A stretch of DNA of 57,375 nt, taken from positions 1 through 57,375 of IMG/VR virus record IMGVR_UViG_3300033150_001333; one strand, written 5' to 3'. The notes under the pieces were generated by a model. It was given only the letters and a program-made list of their open reading frames with translations. It did no database searches and was not told the origin of the DNA. The DNA comes from a virus. The position numbers and the translations under genes are program-made. Positions 19,226 through 28,365 of the stretch are shown piece after piece; the stretch's first letter is position 1; the number at the start of each line of letters is the position of its first letter.

Positions 19226-20230
19226 ATGGCAGATTGGAAACCTGGGAGTTCAATGTATGCAAAGAGGTATGCCACATCTACCTTTATTGAATATAAGACT
19301 GGTATTTGGTGGGACAAGCATGGATATGTGGGGAAGGATGAGAACAATGTAATACAGTTAATAGAGGATTTCACGAGGGAACCTGGTAATAGTATGAGGT
19401 TTTATTTGACTATGGTGCCTGAAGGAGACCCGATTGTTGATGATGATACCTTAGAAGGCAACGAGATGAATATTACCAATTACTATCAGGACGTAACGCT
19501 TCATGAGTATCGTGGTGGTATTCGTCTTTATGGTAATATGGAAGAGAAGGCGGTTGCCTTTAATATGAGGGAGACAGCGAGGAGAGTATTAGGAATTTGG
19601 AAGAGGCAGGAAACGGGTGATGCTATATTTAGTGCATTAGCCAGTTCTCCGACCAAGGTTATATATGGTGGGGATGCTACTTCTACTTCTACTTTAGAGT
19701 CTAGTGATTTATGCAATCTTAAGCTTTTATTGCATGCTGCTACTTATGCGGAAAGTGTAGCTGACCCTCGTATTCCTCCGTTAATAATAGATGGTGAGGA
19801 GAAGTATATAGTTATTTTGCACAAGCATTGTTTATCTGATATGCAGTTATATGATAGTGATTTTCGTGCATTAGGGCAGAGTGTATATCAGAGAAATAGT
19901 GATAATCCTTTGATTAAGAGGGCTGCTTTTGTTTACAATAATCTTATTGTTTATTCTACTGATAAGATACCCACTGCTGATAATTGGGGTTCTGGCGGTG
20001 ATGTTCATGGAGCTACCAATTTATTGCTTGGTGCTCAAGCAGCTCTTTTAGGTAGGGGCAAGACCAAAGGTGGAGTTATTCCTCAATTTGATTGGAGAGA
20101 GCAGACTTGGGATTATGGGCATAAATATGGTATTGCTGTTGGTGAAACCAGAGCATTAGCCAAGACTGTTTTTAATTCCAAGGACTTTTCTACTGTAGCT
20201 ATTAGGACTGCTGCTAATAGTTATGCTTAA
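19226..20230 (+). CDS. Major capsid protein, N4-gp56 family
   Basis: The 334-residue protein matches the N4-gp56-type major capsid family of the HK97 fold: a hydrophobic strand RFYLTMVPEGDP, then VDDDTLEGNEMNITNYYQDV (residues 70-89), an EYRGGIR strand, EKAVAFNMRETARRVLGIW, YIVILHKHCLSDM, and near the end IPQFDWREQTWDYGHKYGIA. About 415 copies would build a T=7 shell if the lattice is typical. Ribosome binding is strong (AGGAGG) and the gene is first in its operon, consistent with high expression. The family indicates a short-tailed phage. Confidence 0.92.
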   Translation: MADWKPGSSMYAKRYATSTFIEYKTGIWWDKHGYVGKDENNVIQLIEDFTREPGNSMRFYLTMVPEGDPIVDDDTLEGNEMNITNYYQDVTLHEYRGGIRLYGNMEEKAVAFNMRETARRVLGIWKRQETGDAIFSALASSPTKVIYGGDATSTSTLESSDLCNLKLLLHAATYAESVADPRIPPLIIDGEEKYIVILHKHCLSDMQLYDSDFRALGQSVYQRNSDNPLIKRAAFVYNNLIVYSTDKIPTADNWGSGGDVHGATNLLLGAQAALLGRGKTKGGVIPQFDWREQTWDYGHKYGIAVGETRALAKTVFNSKDFSTVAIRTAANSYA

Positions 20231-20247
20231 TAAACAAGGAGGATTTT

Positions 20248-20784
20248 ATGCCAAAAAGTAAATTATCCGAGGAAGAATTGGAAAAGATTAAGGAAGAAGT
20301 AATAAAGGAAGCTTCTCCTTATTCTGAAGGTAATCTTATAATTAAGGCAAAAAAACTGCGTGAGCCAGCTCCTCCACTTGAAAAATTAGGAATAAAAGCT
20401 TCTGATGTAATTAAATGGGTTGGTCCCGTTTCAGAGGATTATCAAAATTATCCATCTATACCTGTTAAGATAAGAGGCAGGTTTGTAGATGTGGTTTTTG
20501 ATAGAGTTTATAAAGGATATAAGTATTGTGCTCATGTTCCTAATGATGTTATTAAGGCTGAAATATTTTGTAAATTCTTTTTTAATCCAGCGACAGATAG
20601 GACTGAGGTAGTTGTTAATAAGGATGTAGCTTTTGTTCTTCCCAAAGCTCAGGCAAAACAAAAGATTAGGCAGTTAAAGAGCATTTTTCTTAAAAGACAT
20701 CGCAATTCTCCTGAAGCTTATGATATAGCAGACCATGTGGTGACTGTAGCTGATGTTGCAGCAGCCTTAGGGGAGGGTTTGTGA
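20248..20784 (+). CDS. Hypothetical protein following the capsid gene
   Basis: The 178-residue protein is unrecognised. It has an acidic helical start (LSEEELEKIKEEVIKEA), a beta-rich middle (VKIRGRFVDVVFDRVYKGYK; TEVVVNKDVAFVLP) and a helical end (AEIF..., VADVAAALGEGL). It lies 17 bases after the capsid gene with an AAGGAGG site, so a head-associated or capsid-assembly role is plausible. Its TGA overlaps the start region of the next gene. Confidence 0.6.
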   Translation: MPKSKLSEEELEKIKEEVIKEASPYSEGNLIIKAKKLREPAPPLEKLGIKASDVIKWVGPVSEDYQNYPSIPVKIRGRFVDVVFDRVYKGYKYCAHVPNDVIKAEIFCKFFFNPATDRTEVVVNKDVAFVLPKAQAKQKIRQLKSIFLKRHRNSPEAYDIADHVVTVADVAAALGEGL

Positions 20785-21101
20785 TGGCTAGGGCTAAAAA
20801 GAAAAAGAAGGTTAAAGAAGGCCCTTTTTTACAAACGCCAAGAGCTAAAAAAAGACCTGGGAAGACAGTTGCTCCTAGTGGAATACAGGTAATTAAGCCT
20901 GTTAAAAAAGGGCAGAAGCCTATTGCTTTTAAAAAAGGAGCATTAACAAAACAGGCTGCCAAATATGGTATGACGCCTAGAGAGTTTTGCCAGAGCAAAA
21001 AAGGAGATTCTCCTTTAAAACGCAAGAGATGCACTCTTGCCTTTAAGGGAGCATTAGCTGCGGGAAGAAAAACATTAGCTGCTAAAAGGAAGAAAAAATA
21101 G
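20784..21101 (+). CDS. Highly basic virion-associated protein
   Basis: I use ATG 20784, eight bases after GGGAGGG; a GTG three bases earlier is possible. The 105-residue protein is about a third Lys/Arg, with PFLQTPRAKKRPGKTVAP, VIKPVKKGQKPIAFKKGAL and a Lys/Ala-rich tail. Phages commonly encode such a protein near the capsid gene. It may bind packaged DNA or the inner shell. No enzyme motif is present. Confidence 0.6.
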   Translation: MARAKKKKKVKEGPFLQTPRAKKRPGKTVAPSGIQVIKPVKKGQKPIAFKKGALTKQAAKYGMTPREFCQSKKGDSPLKRKRCTLAFKGALAAGRKTLAAKRKKK

Positions 21102-21115
21102 GGGAGGTTAAGGTT

Positions 21116-21577
21116 ATGGGAATAGAAAAATATATTATCAGTCCATATGAGCCTGCTTCTGCATGGGCTGGTTTAATCTGGGTGGATACTTCTGCTACTC
21201 CTTATATAGTGAAGATGAGAAATAGCACTAATACAGCTTGGATTAATATATTTGGTAAAGCTAGAATAGTGGATAAGACAAGTAATTACACTGTTACTAA
21301 AGAGGATTCGTTTACTGTTTTTACCAATAAAGGTGCTACCAGCACAGTTACATTTACATTGCCTGCTGCTGAAGCTGGATTGAAATATACTTTTGTTAGA
21401 ATAGCAAGCCAAGAAGTTCGTATTGACCCTAATGGAAGTGAAACTATTGCTGGTGGTAGTGCTGGTAAATATGCTATTTTGGATGCTGACTATGAAAGTA
21501 TTACTGTTCAAGCTACCCAGACAGGCAAATGGGAAGTTGTGGCTTATTATGGCTGGGGAGGAACTTTTGAATCTTAA
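21116..21577 (+). CDS. Beta-rich structural protein
   Basis: The 153-residue protein has a short N-terminal module (EPASAWAGLIWVDTSATPYI) followed by a TVTFTLPAAEAGLKYTFVRI / IDPNGSETIAGG / YESITVQATQTGKWEVV pattern. That pattern is common at the ends of phage fibres and decoration proteins. Position between head and adaptor genes fits a capsid decoration or fibre-attachment protein. Inference from composition and position. Confidence 0.6.
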   Translation: MGIEKYIISPYEPASAWAGLIWVDTSATPYIVKMRNSTNTAWINIFGKARIVDKTSNYTVTKEDSFTVFTNKGATSTVTFTLPAAEAGLKYTFVRIASQEVRIDPNGSETIAGGSAGKYAILDADYESITVQATQTGKWEVVAYYGWGGTFES

Positions 21578-21607
21578 TTAAAATAAAAATAAAGGAGGAA
21601 ATAGCAA

Positions 21608-22027
21608 ATGGCAACTGATAGTTATTTTTTAAAACATTGCAGGACAAATTTACAAGTAGGGGCAGTTGAGGGTAATTGTCTTTGTTATGTAGATACCAGT
21701 GAACATAATCTTGCCAGTGGAGATACCTGCCCAGTGCTTTATATTCCTGAGAATTGTCTTGTTAGGCGTGTTACTGTGATAAATGTTACTGCTGAAGGTG
21801 CGGCTGCTACCCTTAAAGTAGGTGATGGTAGCGATGATGATGGTTGGGATACCGATGCTAATGTGAACTCTGCTGGAACGATTACCATTGGTGATGGTGC
21901 TTATGCCAGTGCTAATGGGAAAATATATGCTTCAGCGGATACAATTGATGTTATTCCAAGCACTGATTTAGACCAAGCTACTTTTTGGGTAATAGCAGAA
22001 TTTTTCAAACTGCCTGATAATGATTAA
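21608..22027 (+). CDS. Structural protein, possible head decoration protein
   Basis: The 139-residue, acidic, beta-rich protein has VLYIPENCLVRRVTVINVTA, LKVGDGSDDDGWDTDANVNS and IDVIPSTDLDQATFWVIAEF. Similar proteins are found beside capsid genes of short-tailed phages. A hairpin terminator follows at 22,034-22,094, which would separate abundant head proteins from the genes downstream. Confidence 0.55.
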   Translation: MATDSYFLKHCRTNLQVGAVEGNCLCYVDTSEHNLASGDTCPVLYIPENCLVRRVTVINVTAEGAAATLKVGDGSDDDGWDTDANVNSAGTITIGDGAYASANGKIYASADTIDVIPSTDLDQATFWVIAEFFKLPDND

Positions 22028-22033
22028 GTTTTG

Positions 22034-22094
22034 TTGGGGAATAAGGTATAAAAAGTGTTGATTTTTACCCATTAACTTCTGCCTTATTCCCCAA
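22034..22094 (+). terminator. Terminator-like hairpin after the head genes
   Basis: TTGGGGAATAAGG (22034-22046) and CCTTATTCCCCAA (22082-22094) are perfect 13-base inverted copies, followed by TTTTAAAAT. The 35-base loop is long for an intrinsic terminator, so it may be a partial terminator or a processing site that lets capsid mRNA outnumber tail mRNA. Confidence 0.55.
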
Positions 22095-22115
22095 TTTTAA
22101 AATAGGAGAAGTTAA

Positions 22116-22760
22116 TTGTCTCAAGTATCTACTATAATTCAATATATTGGGGATGAATTAGGGCAGGGTATAACAATAACTTCTACTTCAAGACCTTCTA
22201 CCGCAGAGATTATAAGGCGGATAAATAGAACAACCAAAACTTTTGCTAAAATTCTTGCTCAATACCAGAGTGATTTATCTAGAGAAGAAGGCACTATAAC
22301 AACTATTGCTGGCACGGCAGAATATGCTGATTTAGCAAGTGAAATGTTAACTCCAGATGACACAGCTTATTATATAGATGGAGATAGTAAAGTTCCTATT
22401 TATAAAAAAAATTACCAAGAAATTCTTTATTTACCAACTGATTCTGCTGCACCTTATTACTTTTATGTAACTAAAAACAATCATATAGGATTTTATCCTA
22501 CTCCAGATGATACTTATACAATAAAAGTGCCGTATTGGCATATTGGAAAAGAAGTTTCAAGTGAGAATGATGATATGCCATTTAAAGGAATGTTAGATGA
22601 TATTTATGTGGAAGCTATTGTAAGACGGCTTTTGAATAGAGATGAATTTAATGTTGATTTTGAAAGTAAATGGTTACAGTTTGTAACTATGAATATATTA
22701 AGCACACTTAACTTAAGGAGAGAAAATTTAACACAATTAGGGAAGAATGACTACTTATGA
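22116..22760 (+). CDS. Head-tail adaptor protein (podovirus type)
   Basis: The 214-residue protein starts at TTG 22116 after GGAGAAG. It has a helical N-terminus with IIRRINRTTKTFAKILAQYQ, then TITTIAGTAEYADLASEMLT and YYFYVTKNNHIGFYPTPDD, and a helical C-terminus. Adaptor proteins of short-tailed phages share this pattern, with a Y/D-rich central beta sheet. The gene precedes the large hub-like protein with a 4-base overlap, as is typical. Confidence 0.65.
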   Translation: MSQVSTIIQYIGDELGQGITITSTSRPSTAEIIRRINRTTKTFAKILAQYQSDLSREEGTITTIAGTAEYADLASEMLTPDDTAYYIDGDSKVPIYKKNYQEILYLPTDSAAPYYFYVTKNNHIGFYPTPDDTYTIKVPYWHIGKEVSSENDDMPFKGMLDDIYVEAIVRRLLNRDEFNVDFESKWLQFVTMNILSTLNLRRENLTQLGKNDYL

Positions 22761-24361
22761 GCATACGGTCTTCTAAACATCAAGGACAAACATATATATT
22801 TATTAAAAAATTTAAAGGAGTAAATATTGCCAATAGTCCTTGGTATGTAAGTGAAGAAGATGTTGGTTCTCTTTCAGTAGGAACTAATGTTATTTTTGAT
22901 AGAAATGGGGTTTTAAGAACTCGCTACGGTTTAACTCAAAAAACTTCCACTGCTTTATCAAATCCGATAGATTGTATTCATTATTTTATATATGATAAAG
23001 TAAATAATAAAAAACAATATTTAGTTACTTCAGGACATAAATTATATAAAGTCGTTCAAGGCACTACAGATTGGTCATTTACTTCAATAGGAAATTTAAC
23101 AGGAACTAATCGCCCTACTATATTTTCTTCAGAAGCTTTATTTAATGGCAAAGCTATTATAGCTTCTGGAGGTAAATTACAATCTTATGATTATACTAAT
23201 TTAGAGACTATAACAGGTGTGAGTTTACCAGAGTTTACCAGTGGTGATGGAACGCTGGACGATTTAAGTGCTCAGGGAACTTATACAGGCTCTGCTGATT
23301 ATACAGATTATGTAGTTAAAATAGATGCTAAGGGTAGTCCTGATACTTTTAAATGGTCTGATGATGGTGGTGATACTTGGGAAGCTACAGGAGTAAGTAT
23401 TACTGGTGATTGGCAGGATTTAAATAATGGTATTCAAATTAAATTTGATAACACTACTGGGCATGAAGTAGATGATTATTGGACTTTTAGGGCTTATTAC
23501 GCTCCTAAAGCAAAATGGGTAATAATGCAAACAGCCTCTTTAATTGTTTCTGGAGATTCAAATAATCCAAGTTATGTATATGCCAGTGGAGTAGGAGATG
23601 AAACAGGATGGTATACAGATAATCCAGTTAACTGGGCAAAGCGTATAGATACAGGAAATGTTATTGGATTAACTTCAGTTGGTGATTATGTTATTGCTTT
23701 TTGCCGAGACCCAGAAGAAATAAATTTATTAGATTTTATTGATTGTAAATTACGCCAGTTAGTTAAAGGTGTATCTGCAATAAATCATTATTCTATTGTT
23801 ACTATTGGCTCGTTTGTTTTTATTATTGATAATGATGGAATAAAACAAATTGCTTTAGGACGGTCAACAGGTAAAGGTAGATTAAGTGACCCTATAGGAG
23901 AAAATTTTGTTTCTCCAGATGAAGACCATGCTTTTGCTTTTTATTATCCTCCACATGCCCAATTATGGTTTATTTTTGAAAACTCAAATTATGCTTGGTG
24001 TTATCATGTTATACATAAAGCTTGGACTAAATTAGTTTTCCCAATTACTATAACATCAGCTTATTACAATCCAGATGCCCAAGAGCTTATTTTAGGTGGG
24101 AATGATGGGCATCTTTATTTATATGACCCTGATAATTTTATAGAAAGTTTTGATGTAGAAATAATTACCAAATTCTTTGAAGCAGACCCTCTTAATGAGG
24201 CTTTATATGATGTATTGGAATATACATTTGAAAAATTAAGACCAGGAACTATTACAGCTTATGCTGTTGATGAATTAGAAAATGAAACTGAAATCGGCTC
24301 TACTACATTTGGTGGTTATGGTAGAGGAACTTATGGAAGTAGTAATTATGGAGAAGGATAG
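22757..24361 (+). CDS. Tail hub/stabilisation-type structural protein
   Basis: The 534-residue protein is beta-rich throughout. It starts FKGVNIANSPWYVSEEDVGS, continues GVLRTRYGL and repeated blades such as YLVTSGHKLYKV, PTIFSSEALFNGKAIIASGG, VGDYVIAFCRD and IGSFVFIIDNDGIKQI, and ends in a Gly/Tyr/Ser-rich tail (FGGYGRGTYGSSNYG). This reads like a beta-propeller hub or nozzle protein of a short-tailed phage. It follows the adaptor with overlapping start and stop codons. Confidence 0.7.
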   Translation: MSIRSSKHQGQTYIFIKKFKGVNIANSPWYVSEEDVGSLSVGTNVIFDRNGVLRTRYGLTQKTSTALSNPIDCIHYFIYDKVNNKKQYLVTSGHKLYKVVQGTTDWSFTSIGNLTGTNRPTIFSSEALFNGKAIIASGGKLQSYDYTNLETITGVSLPEFTSGDGTLDDLSAQGTYTGSADYTDYVVKIDAKGSPDTFKWSDDGGDTWEATGVSITGDWQDLNNGIQIKFDNTTGHEVDDYWTFRAYYAPKAKWVIMQTASLIVSGDSNNPSYVYASGVGDETGWYTDNPVNWAKRIDTGNVIGLTSVGDYVIAFCRDPEEINLLDFIDCKLRQLVKGVSAINHYSIVTIGSFVFIIDNDGIKQIALGRSTGKGRLSDPIGENFVSPDEDHAFAFYYPPHAQLWFIFENSNYAWCYHVIHKAWTKLVFPITITSAYYNPDAQELILGGNDGHLYLYDPDNFIESFDVEIITKFFEADPLNEALYDVLEYTFEKLRPGTITAYAVDELENETEIGSTTFGGYGRGTYGSSNYGEG

Positions 24362-24376
24362 TTAGGAGGTTTAAAT

Positions 24377-25882
24377 ATGGCAAGGTTACCAGTAATTGGT
24401 CAAGATGAAGATAGCTGGGGTGGTATTTTAAATGAGTTTTTACAAGTAGGACATTATGAAGATGGAACATTAAAGAGTGGATTAGGAGCATATTCAGCAA
24501 TTGTTTATATTGATGGTAGTTCTGTAATTGCAAGGGATTATAAAGGCGATTTGATTGCTTCAGGCACAGCAGGCACAGATGATTACTCTGTATTACAGGC
24601 TGCTATAAACAATCAATCAGGTCTAATCAAAGTTATAAGTGATTTGACTTTGACTAATAAAGTAGAACCTGCAAGCAATATAATTTTAGATTTCCGTGGG
24701 CAGACTATAAAATCTGCCTTTACTAATGCCATCATTCAAAAAACAACTACGGGTAATGATATTACTATAATTGGAGGGATTTTTGATTCTCAAAACAGCT
24801 ATGCCACTCCAATTGCCTTTTACAATATAACTAATTTGAGAATAATTGATGTAGAGGTTAAAGATGTCAATGTTACAGATGGTGGATATGGGATATACAT
24901 TGAGGATTGTGATTATGTTTGGATAATAAATCCAAAAATCTCAAATATAACTTCAAGAGATGGATTACAATTCAAGGGCGTGCATAATGGTTGGATTATC
25001 AATCCTTATGTGAATTCGGCTTCTATTTATGGGATTGATTGCCATGCTTCCACAACTCCAAGATATTGTGAGGATATTTATATTGTTAATCCTAAAGTTT
25101 ATAACTCTCAGAATGGAATTCATCTTGCTGATACATCCTTTCATTTAATTAATCCCCGAATTACTGGGTCATCTGCTAATGGATTGACCATTGATGGTGA
25201 TGGAACTGTAGTATATATAATTTCTCCTTACATTTATAATTCGGGTCAAAATGGTATTAATACTTACGATGCTACTAGTATAAGCTTTCTTCAGGTGATA
25301 GGTGGTGAAATAGATACGACGGGAGCAGATAAGGATGGAATGTATCTTAAGAACATAACTAAGACAAAAATTGAGAATATTTTTATTCATAATGCAGGAA
25401 GATATGGAGTGAATGTTCAGAGTGATAATATTGATATTAGTTTTGCTGAAATAAAAGATTGTGGTAATCATGGTATTTTCATTGGAGGAAAAAGTCATAC
25501 TCGTATAATCAACAATGTCATTAAAAATAATGGAGGATATGGCATTCTTGAATACACTGGTAGCGATAATAATGTGATAGAATTGAATGAATTTAGCGGT
25601 AATACTTCTGGTGCTGTTTCTAAGGTTGGCAGTAATACTAAAGTGCAAAATAATATTGGTTATGTTACCGAAAATGAAAGTTCAGCTACAATCACTAATG
25701 GCAATACCTCTGTAACGGTAAATCATGGCCTTGTTGATACTCCTACTAATATTCAGTTGACTGGCACTCATAGCGAAGTAAAAGATGCTTATGTTACAAA
25801 CCCGGGTGCTACGAGTTTTGATATTACTGTAGATGCTGCAGTAACAGCAGACAGAACAGTTTATTGGAAAGCTAAGGTATGA
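24377..25882 (+). CDS. Tailspike with right-handed beta-helix
   Basis: The 501-residue protein begins with LPVIGQDEDSWGGILNEFLQ, the usual N-terminus of tail-associated proteins. A VLQAAINNQSGLIKVISDLT onset leads into about 14 rungs (IIGGIFDSQN; WIINPKISNI; IYIVNPKVYN; VIKNNGGYGI and others). The C-terminus (ITNGNTSVTVNHGLVDTPT...) is a beta domain common in phage fibres. Such spikes bind and often degrade surface polysaccharide. The active-site acids of a depolymerase cannot be identified here. It overlaps the next small frame by 4 bases. Confidence 0.85.
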   Translation: MARLPVIGQDEDSWGGILNEFLQVGHYEDGTLKSGLGAYSAIVYIDGSSVIARDYKGDLIASGTAGTDDYSVLQAAINNQSGLIKVISDLTLTNKVEPASNIILDFRGQTIKSAFTNAIIQKTTTGNDITIIGGIFDSQNSYATPIAFYNITNLRIIDVEVKDVNVTDGGYGIYIEDCDYVWIINPKISNITSRDGLQFKGVHNGWIINPYVNSASIYGIDCHASTTPRYCEDIYIVNPKVYNSQNGIHLADTSFHLINPRITGSSANGLTIDGDGTVVYIISPYIYNSGQNGINTYDATSISFLQVIGGEIDTTGADKDGMYLKNITKTKIENIFIHNAGRYGVNVQSDNIDISFAEIKDCGNHGIFIGGKSHTRIINNVIKNNGGYGILEYTGSDNNVIELNEFSGNTSGAVSKVGSNTKVQNNIGYVTENESSATITNGNTSVTVNHGLVDTPTNIQLTGTHSEVKDAYVTNPGATSFDITVDAAVTADRTVYWKAKV

Positions 25883-26022
25883 AATTAACAAGATGGAGAA
25901 TATTTCCACCTACTTTATTAAGAGATAGAAGTTATAAATTTAAAATAACCAGTAGTGGAATTATGTTTAAATTATATTCTTTAAGTATAAGTATTAAAAC
26001 AGTTAAAAAGGTAGGAAATTAA
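25879..26022 (+). CDS. Small basic protein between spike and fibre
   Basis: ATG 25879 overlaps the TGA of the spike gene, and the 47-residue frame ends where the fibre gene begins. The peptide is basic (KLTRWRIFPPTLLRDRSYKF; LSISIKTVKKVGN). The tight overlaps on both sides favour a real gene, perhaps an attachment or assembly peptide. There is no family match. Confidence 0.45.
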   Translation: MKLTRWRIFPPTLLRDRSYKFKITSSGIMFKLYSLSISIKTVKKVGN

Positions 26023-27209
26023 TGACTATTACGGACGGGAAAGGTGATTTAATTTATTCCAGTAGAGATTTAAAAAGAAAATTTCCAGAACAAGGTTTTT
26101 ATAACCATATCAAAATTGATACTAGTGGTATAGTTTTAAGTAATAGTTGCCGTCCTTTTTTAGATATAGATGGGAATGCTATAAATGATGGTAGTATTCC
26201 TGATAGTAAAATAATAGATGTAGATTTTGCCAAAATAAAAAATGTTTTAATAGATACAGCACAAATTAAAGATGCTGCCATTACAACTGCTAAGATAGCC
26301 GACCTTGCCGTAACAAATGCCAAAATAGCAAATGCTGCTATTACTAATGCCAAAATAGCTAATTTAGCCGTAACAAATGCTAAAATAGCTGACTTATCTG
26401 CTTCAAAAATCAATGCAGGATATATTGTTACTACTCAATTAGAGGCAGGTTCTAATCCTTCCACTGGATGTATTTTGGACGGTAATGGTTTACGAGCCTA
26501 TAAATCAGGCACAAAGATGGTGGATATAAGCGAAGACCCATTTTTTAGAGGTGTAGGGCATTTTGGGGATGATAATTTTTTTATAGAAATAGGGAATGAT
26601 ACTTATCCAGGATATATTTTGTTTGAAAAAGATAGTGAATACAAAACGCAGATTTATATAGCAGGGACAAATTATAATGAGTTATATATTACTGCAAAAA
26701 GTAGAATACACTTTTTCCCTGGAAGCGCAGTGCGGTTTAGGGTCACTGATACAGAAAATATTTCAATCACTCTTCGTCCTTGGTCAGATGCCGCTTCTGA
26801 CCTTGGAACATCCTCTTATGCATGGAACAATGTTTATTATTGTGTGGCAAATGATGTTTGCTCGCTTGGAGTAGTAGAAGAAATATCAAATCCACTTGAA
26901 CTGCTTAAAAATATTAAGGTCAGTAAAGACAAATATACCCCAAAAGAAATCCCTAAGGCAGATTACAAAACTCTACCCAAATTTATTAAAACGGTAAAGT
27001 ATAGTGATTTAAAAAAGAGTAAGAAAAACTTTAAAGAACATTTACAAAGCGTTTTATCTAAAAATGCAGAAGTAACTTATGAGGATGATAAAAAAGTAAC
27101 TGTAAAAATAGAGGCATTAGATATAACAGCAACAATAAGTCTATTATTAGGGGCTATAAGACAATTAAGTGAGAAGATAGAAGCATTAGAAAGGGGTAAT
27201 ATACAATGA
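26022..27209 (+). CDS. Tail fibre with ten-residue repeats
   Basis: The 395-residue protein has a helical/trimeric repeat region (about residues 55-130) built from units like AVTNAKIADL, AITNAKIANA and a final LSASKINAGYI, as in many trimeric fibres. A globular beta part follows (FFIEIGNDTYPGYILFE; AGTNYNELYITAKSRIHF) with RPWSDAASDLGTSSYAWNNV, a motif common in fibres just before the C-terminal domain. The C-terminus is a charged coiled coil (LLLGAIRQLSEKIEALERG). Overlap with the next gene is 4 bases. A host-binding fibre is the best reading. Confidence 0.75.
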   Translation: MTITDGKGDLIYSSRDLKRKFPEQGFYNHIKIDTSGIVLSNSCRPFLDIDGNAINDGSIPDSKIIDVDFAKIKNVLIDTAQIKDAAITTAKIADLAVTNAKIANAAITNAKIANLAVTNAKIADLSASKINAGYIVTTQLEAGSNPSTGCILDGNGLRAYKSGTKMVDISEDPFFRGVGHFGDDNFFIEIGNDTYPGYILFEKDSEYKTQIYIAGTNYNELYITAKSRIHFFPGSAVRFRVTDTENISITLRPWSDAASDLGTSSYAWNNVYYCVANDVCSLGVVEEISNPLELLKNIKVSKDKYTPKEIPKADYKTLPKFIKTVKYSDLKKSKKNFKEHLQSVLSKNAEVTYEDDKKVTVKIEALDITATISLLLGAIRQLSEKIEALERGNIQ

Positions 27210-27394
27210 AAGAATTAAAACAAAAAATTATGGAAATACTTGCTGTATTTAAACAAGAAGAATTAGGTAATAGGCTTTCTCAATTTTCTATAAATGGTCT
27301 AATTATAGCAATTGATAATGTATTTGAGGAAGAAATGAAGAAAGATAAAAAGGAGGAAAAGATAAATGGCAAAGATGTTCAAAAGAACAAGTGA
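27206..27394 (+). CDS. Small helical protein following the fibre
   Basis: The 62-residue protein is helical and charged (ELKQKIMEILAVFKQEELGN; AIDNVFEEEMKKDKKEEK). It starts inside the end of the fibre gene and overlaps the next gene by 29 bases, an arrangement seen for fibre chaperones. A chaperone role is inference only. Confidence 0.5.
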   Translation: MKELKQKIMEILAVFKQEELGNRLSQFSINGLIIAIDNVFEEEMKKDKKEEKINGKDVQKNK

Positions 27395-27977
27395 TACTGA
27401 TATGGTAGGAACTTTTCTTGCACTGCAAAAAGTAAGTGATAAGTATCCCTGGGGTAATGGTTTTACTTATCTTTTAATGCTTAATCCTTCTCCTTCAGAT
27501 TTGGATGGTGATGATACATTGGATTATGAAGAAAAAACAAATATTACTGATACTTCTGAAGCATTACAAATTGGTAAGACTTTTGTATTTGCAGATTTAT
27601 TACCTGCAGATGGTAATTTACCAAGAGTTGCACGTGGCGGTTATGTTAGGGCTGTGGTGCAGGCTGGCATTGCAAGAACAGGTAGCACTGATGGAAATGT
27701 TTATCTGACTAAAATCACTTTTGACCTGGGCTATGTAGATTCCAGCAGCAACTTTATTTCTAAATCTAGTGCAAACGCAACACCTAATTTTCACACAAAT
27801 GAGACGGATTATCAGCTTTGTAGTAGCCAAGTTTGGCTTGATTATAATTTTGATATACCTAGCGGGTATATGCTTGCTCTGCGAGTAAGGCTTTATGGTT
27901 ATATTGCTACAACTGAAAGTGGTAAGATGAAATTGTGTTGTAGTAGGGGCTCTTCCGACAGTTATCTGGAGTTTTAG
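27366..27977 (+). CDS. Structural protein, beta-rich
   Basis: The 203-residue protein has a mixed start, an acidic turn (DLDGDDTLDYEEKTNITDTS) and a long beta-rich part (GYVRAVVQAGIARTG; VYLTKITFDLGYVDSSSN; YMLALRVRLYGYIATTESGK). The composition fits a jelly-roll receptor-binding or decoration protein. It is preceded by AAAGGAGG and lies in the tail-fibre cluster. No family recognised. Confidence 0.6.
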   Translation: MAKMFKRTSDTDMVGTFLALQKVSDKYPWGNGFTYLLMLNPSPSDLDGDDTLDYEEKTNITDTSEALQIGKTFVFADLLPADGNLPRVARGGYVRAVVQAGIARTGSTDGNVYLTKITFDLGYVDSSSNFISKSSANATPNFHTNETDYQLCSSQVWLDYNFDIPSGYMLALRVRLYGYIATTESGKMKLCCSRGSSDSYLEF

Positions 27978-27986
27978 GAGGTGAAT

Positions 27987-28169
27987 ATGAAAGTTTTGGG
28001 CTTGTCATATTATCCACTGGATTGCAGGTTAGGAAAATGGTCGCCAGATGAAGTCCGTGAAAACATGTATCGCTCACCAATTTACAGAATGTTGCGAAGC
28101 TTGCCACACAGCATGATATATACGAGAGTGCCTTGGAAACAGATACAAGGAGGAAATTGTGCCAAGTAG
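27987..28169 (+). CDS. Small hypothetical protein
   Basis: I use ATG 27987, which follows TTAGGAGGTGAAT; GTG 27981 is part of the ribosome binding site region. The 60-residue protein is basic with aromatic residues (LSYYPLDCRLGKWSPDEVRE; YTRVPWKQIQGGN). It overlaps the following gene by 11 bases. No family recognised. Confidence 0.45.
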   Translation: MKVLGLSYYPLDCRLGKWSPDEVRENMYRSPIYRMLRSLPHSMIYTRVPWKQIQGGNCAK

Positions 28170-28365
28170 AAGTAGGGCTCAACACCGTTTAATGAGTATG
28201 GCTTATTGTTATAAGAAAGGACAATGCAAATTATCAAATTTTCCTATAGGTGTAAGAAAGAAAATACAAAAAATAGCTAAGAATATGACTTTGAGCCAAT
28301 TAAGAGATTTTGCTAAGACAAAAGAAACTGGATTGCCATATAGAAAGAAAAAACGGAGGAAATGA
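28159..28365 (+). CDS. Small conserved Lys-rich phage protein
   Basis: The 68-residue protein starts at GTG 28159 after AAGGAGGAAATT. It has SRSRAQHRLMSMAYCYKKG near the start, a central helix (GVRKKIQKIAKNMTLSQLRD) and FAKTKETGLPYRKKK at the end. The S(K/R)AQ(H/Q)RLM ... LRDFAxTK..GLP pattern recurs in large phages near structural genes, with no known function. A small virion or DNA-binding role is possible. Confidence 0.65.
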   Translation: MPSRSRAQHRLMSMAYCYKKGQCKLSNFPIGVRKKIQKIAKNMTLSQLRDFAKTKETGLPYRKKKRRK

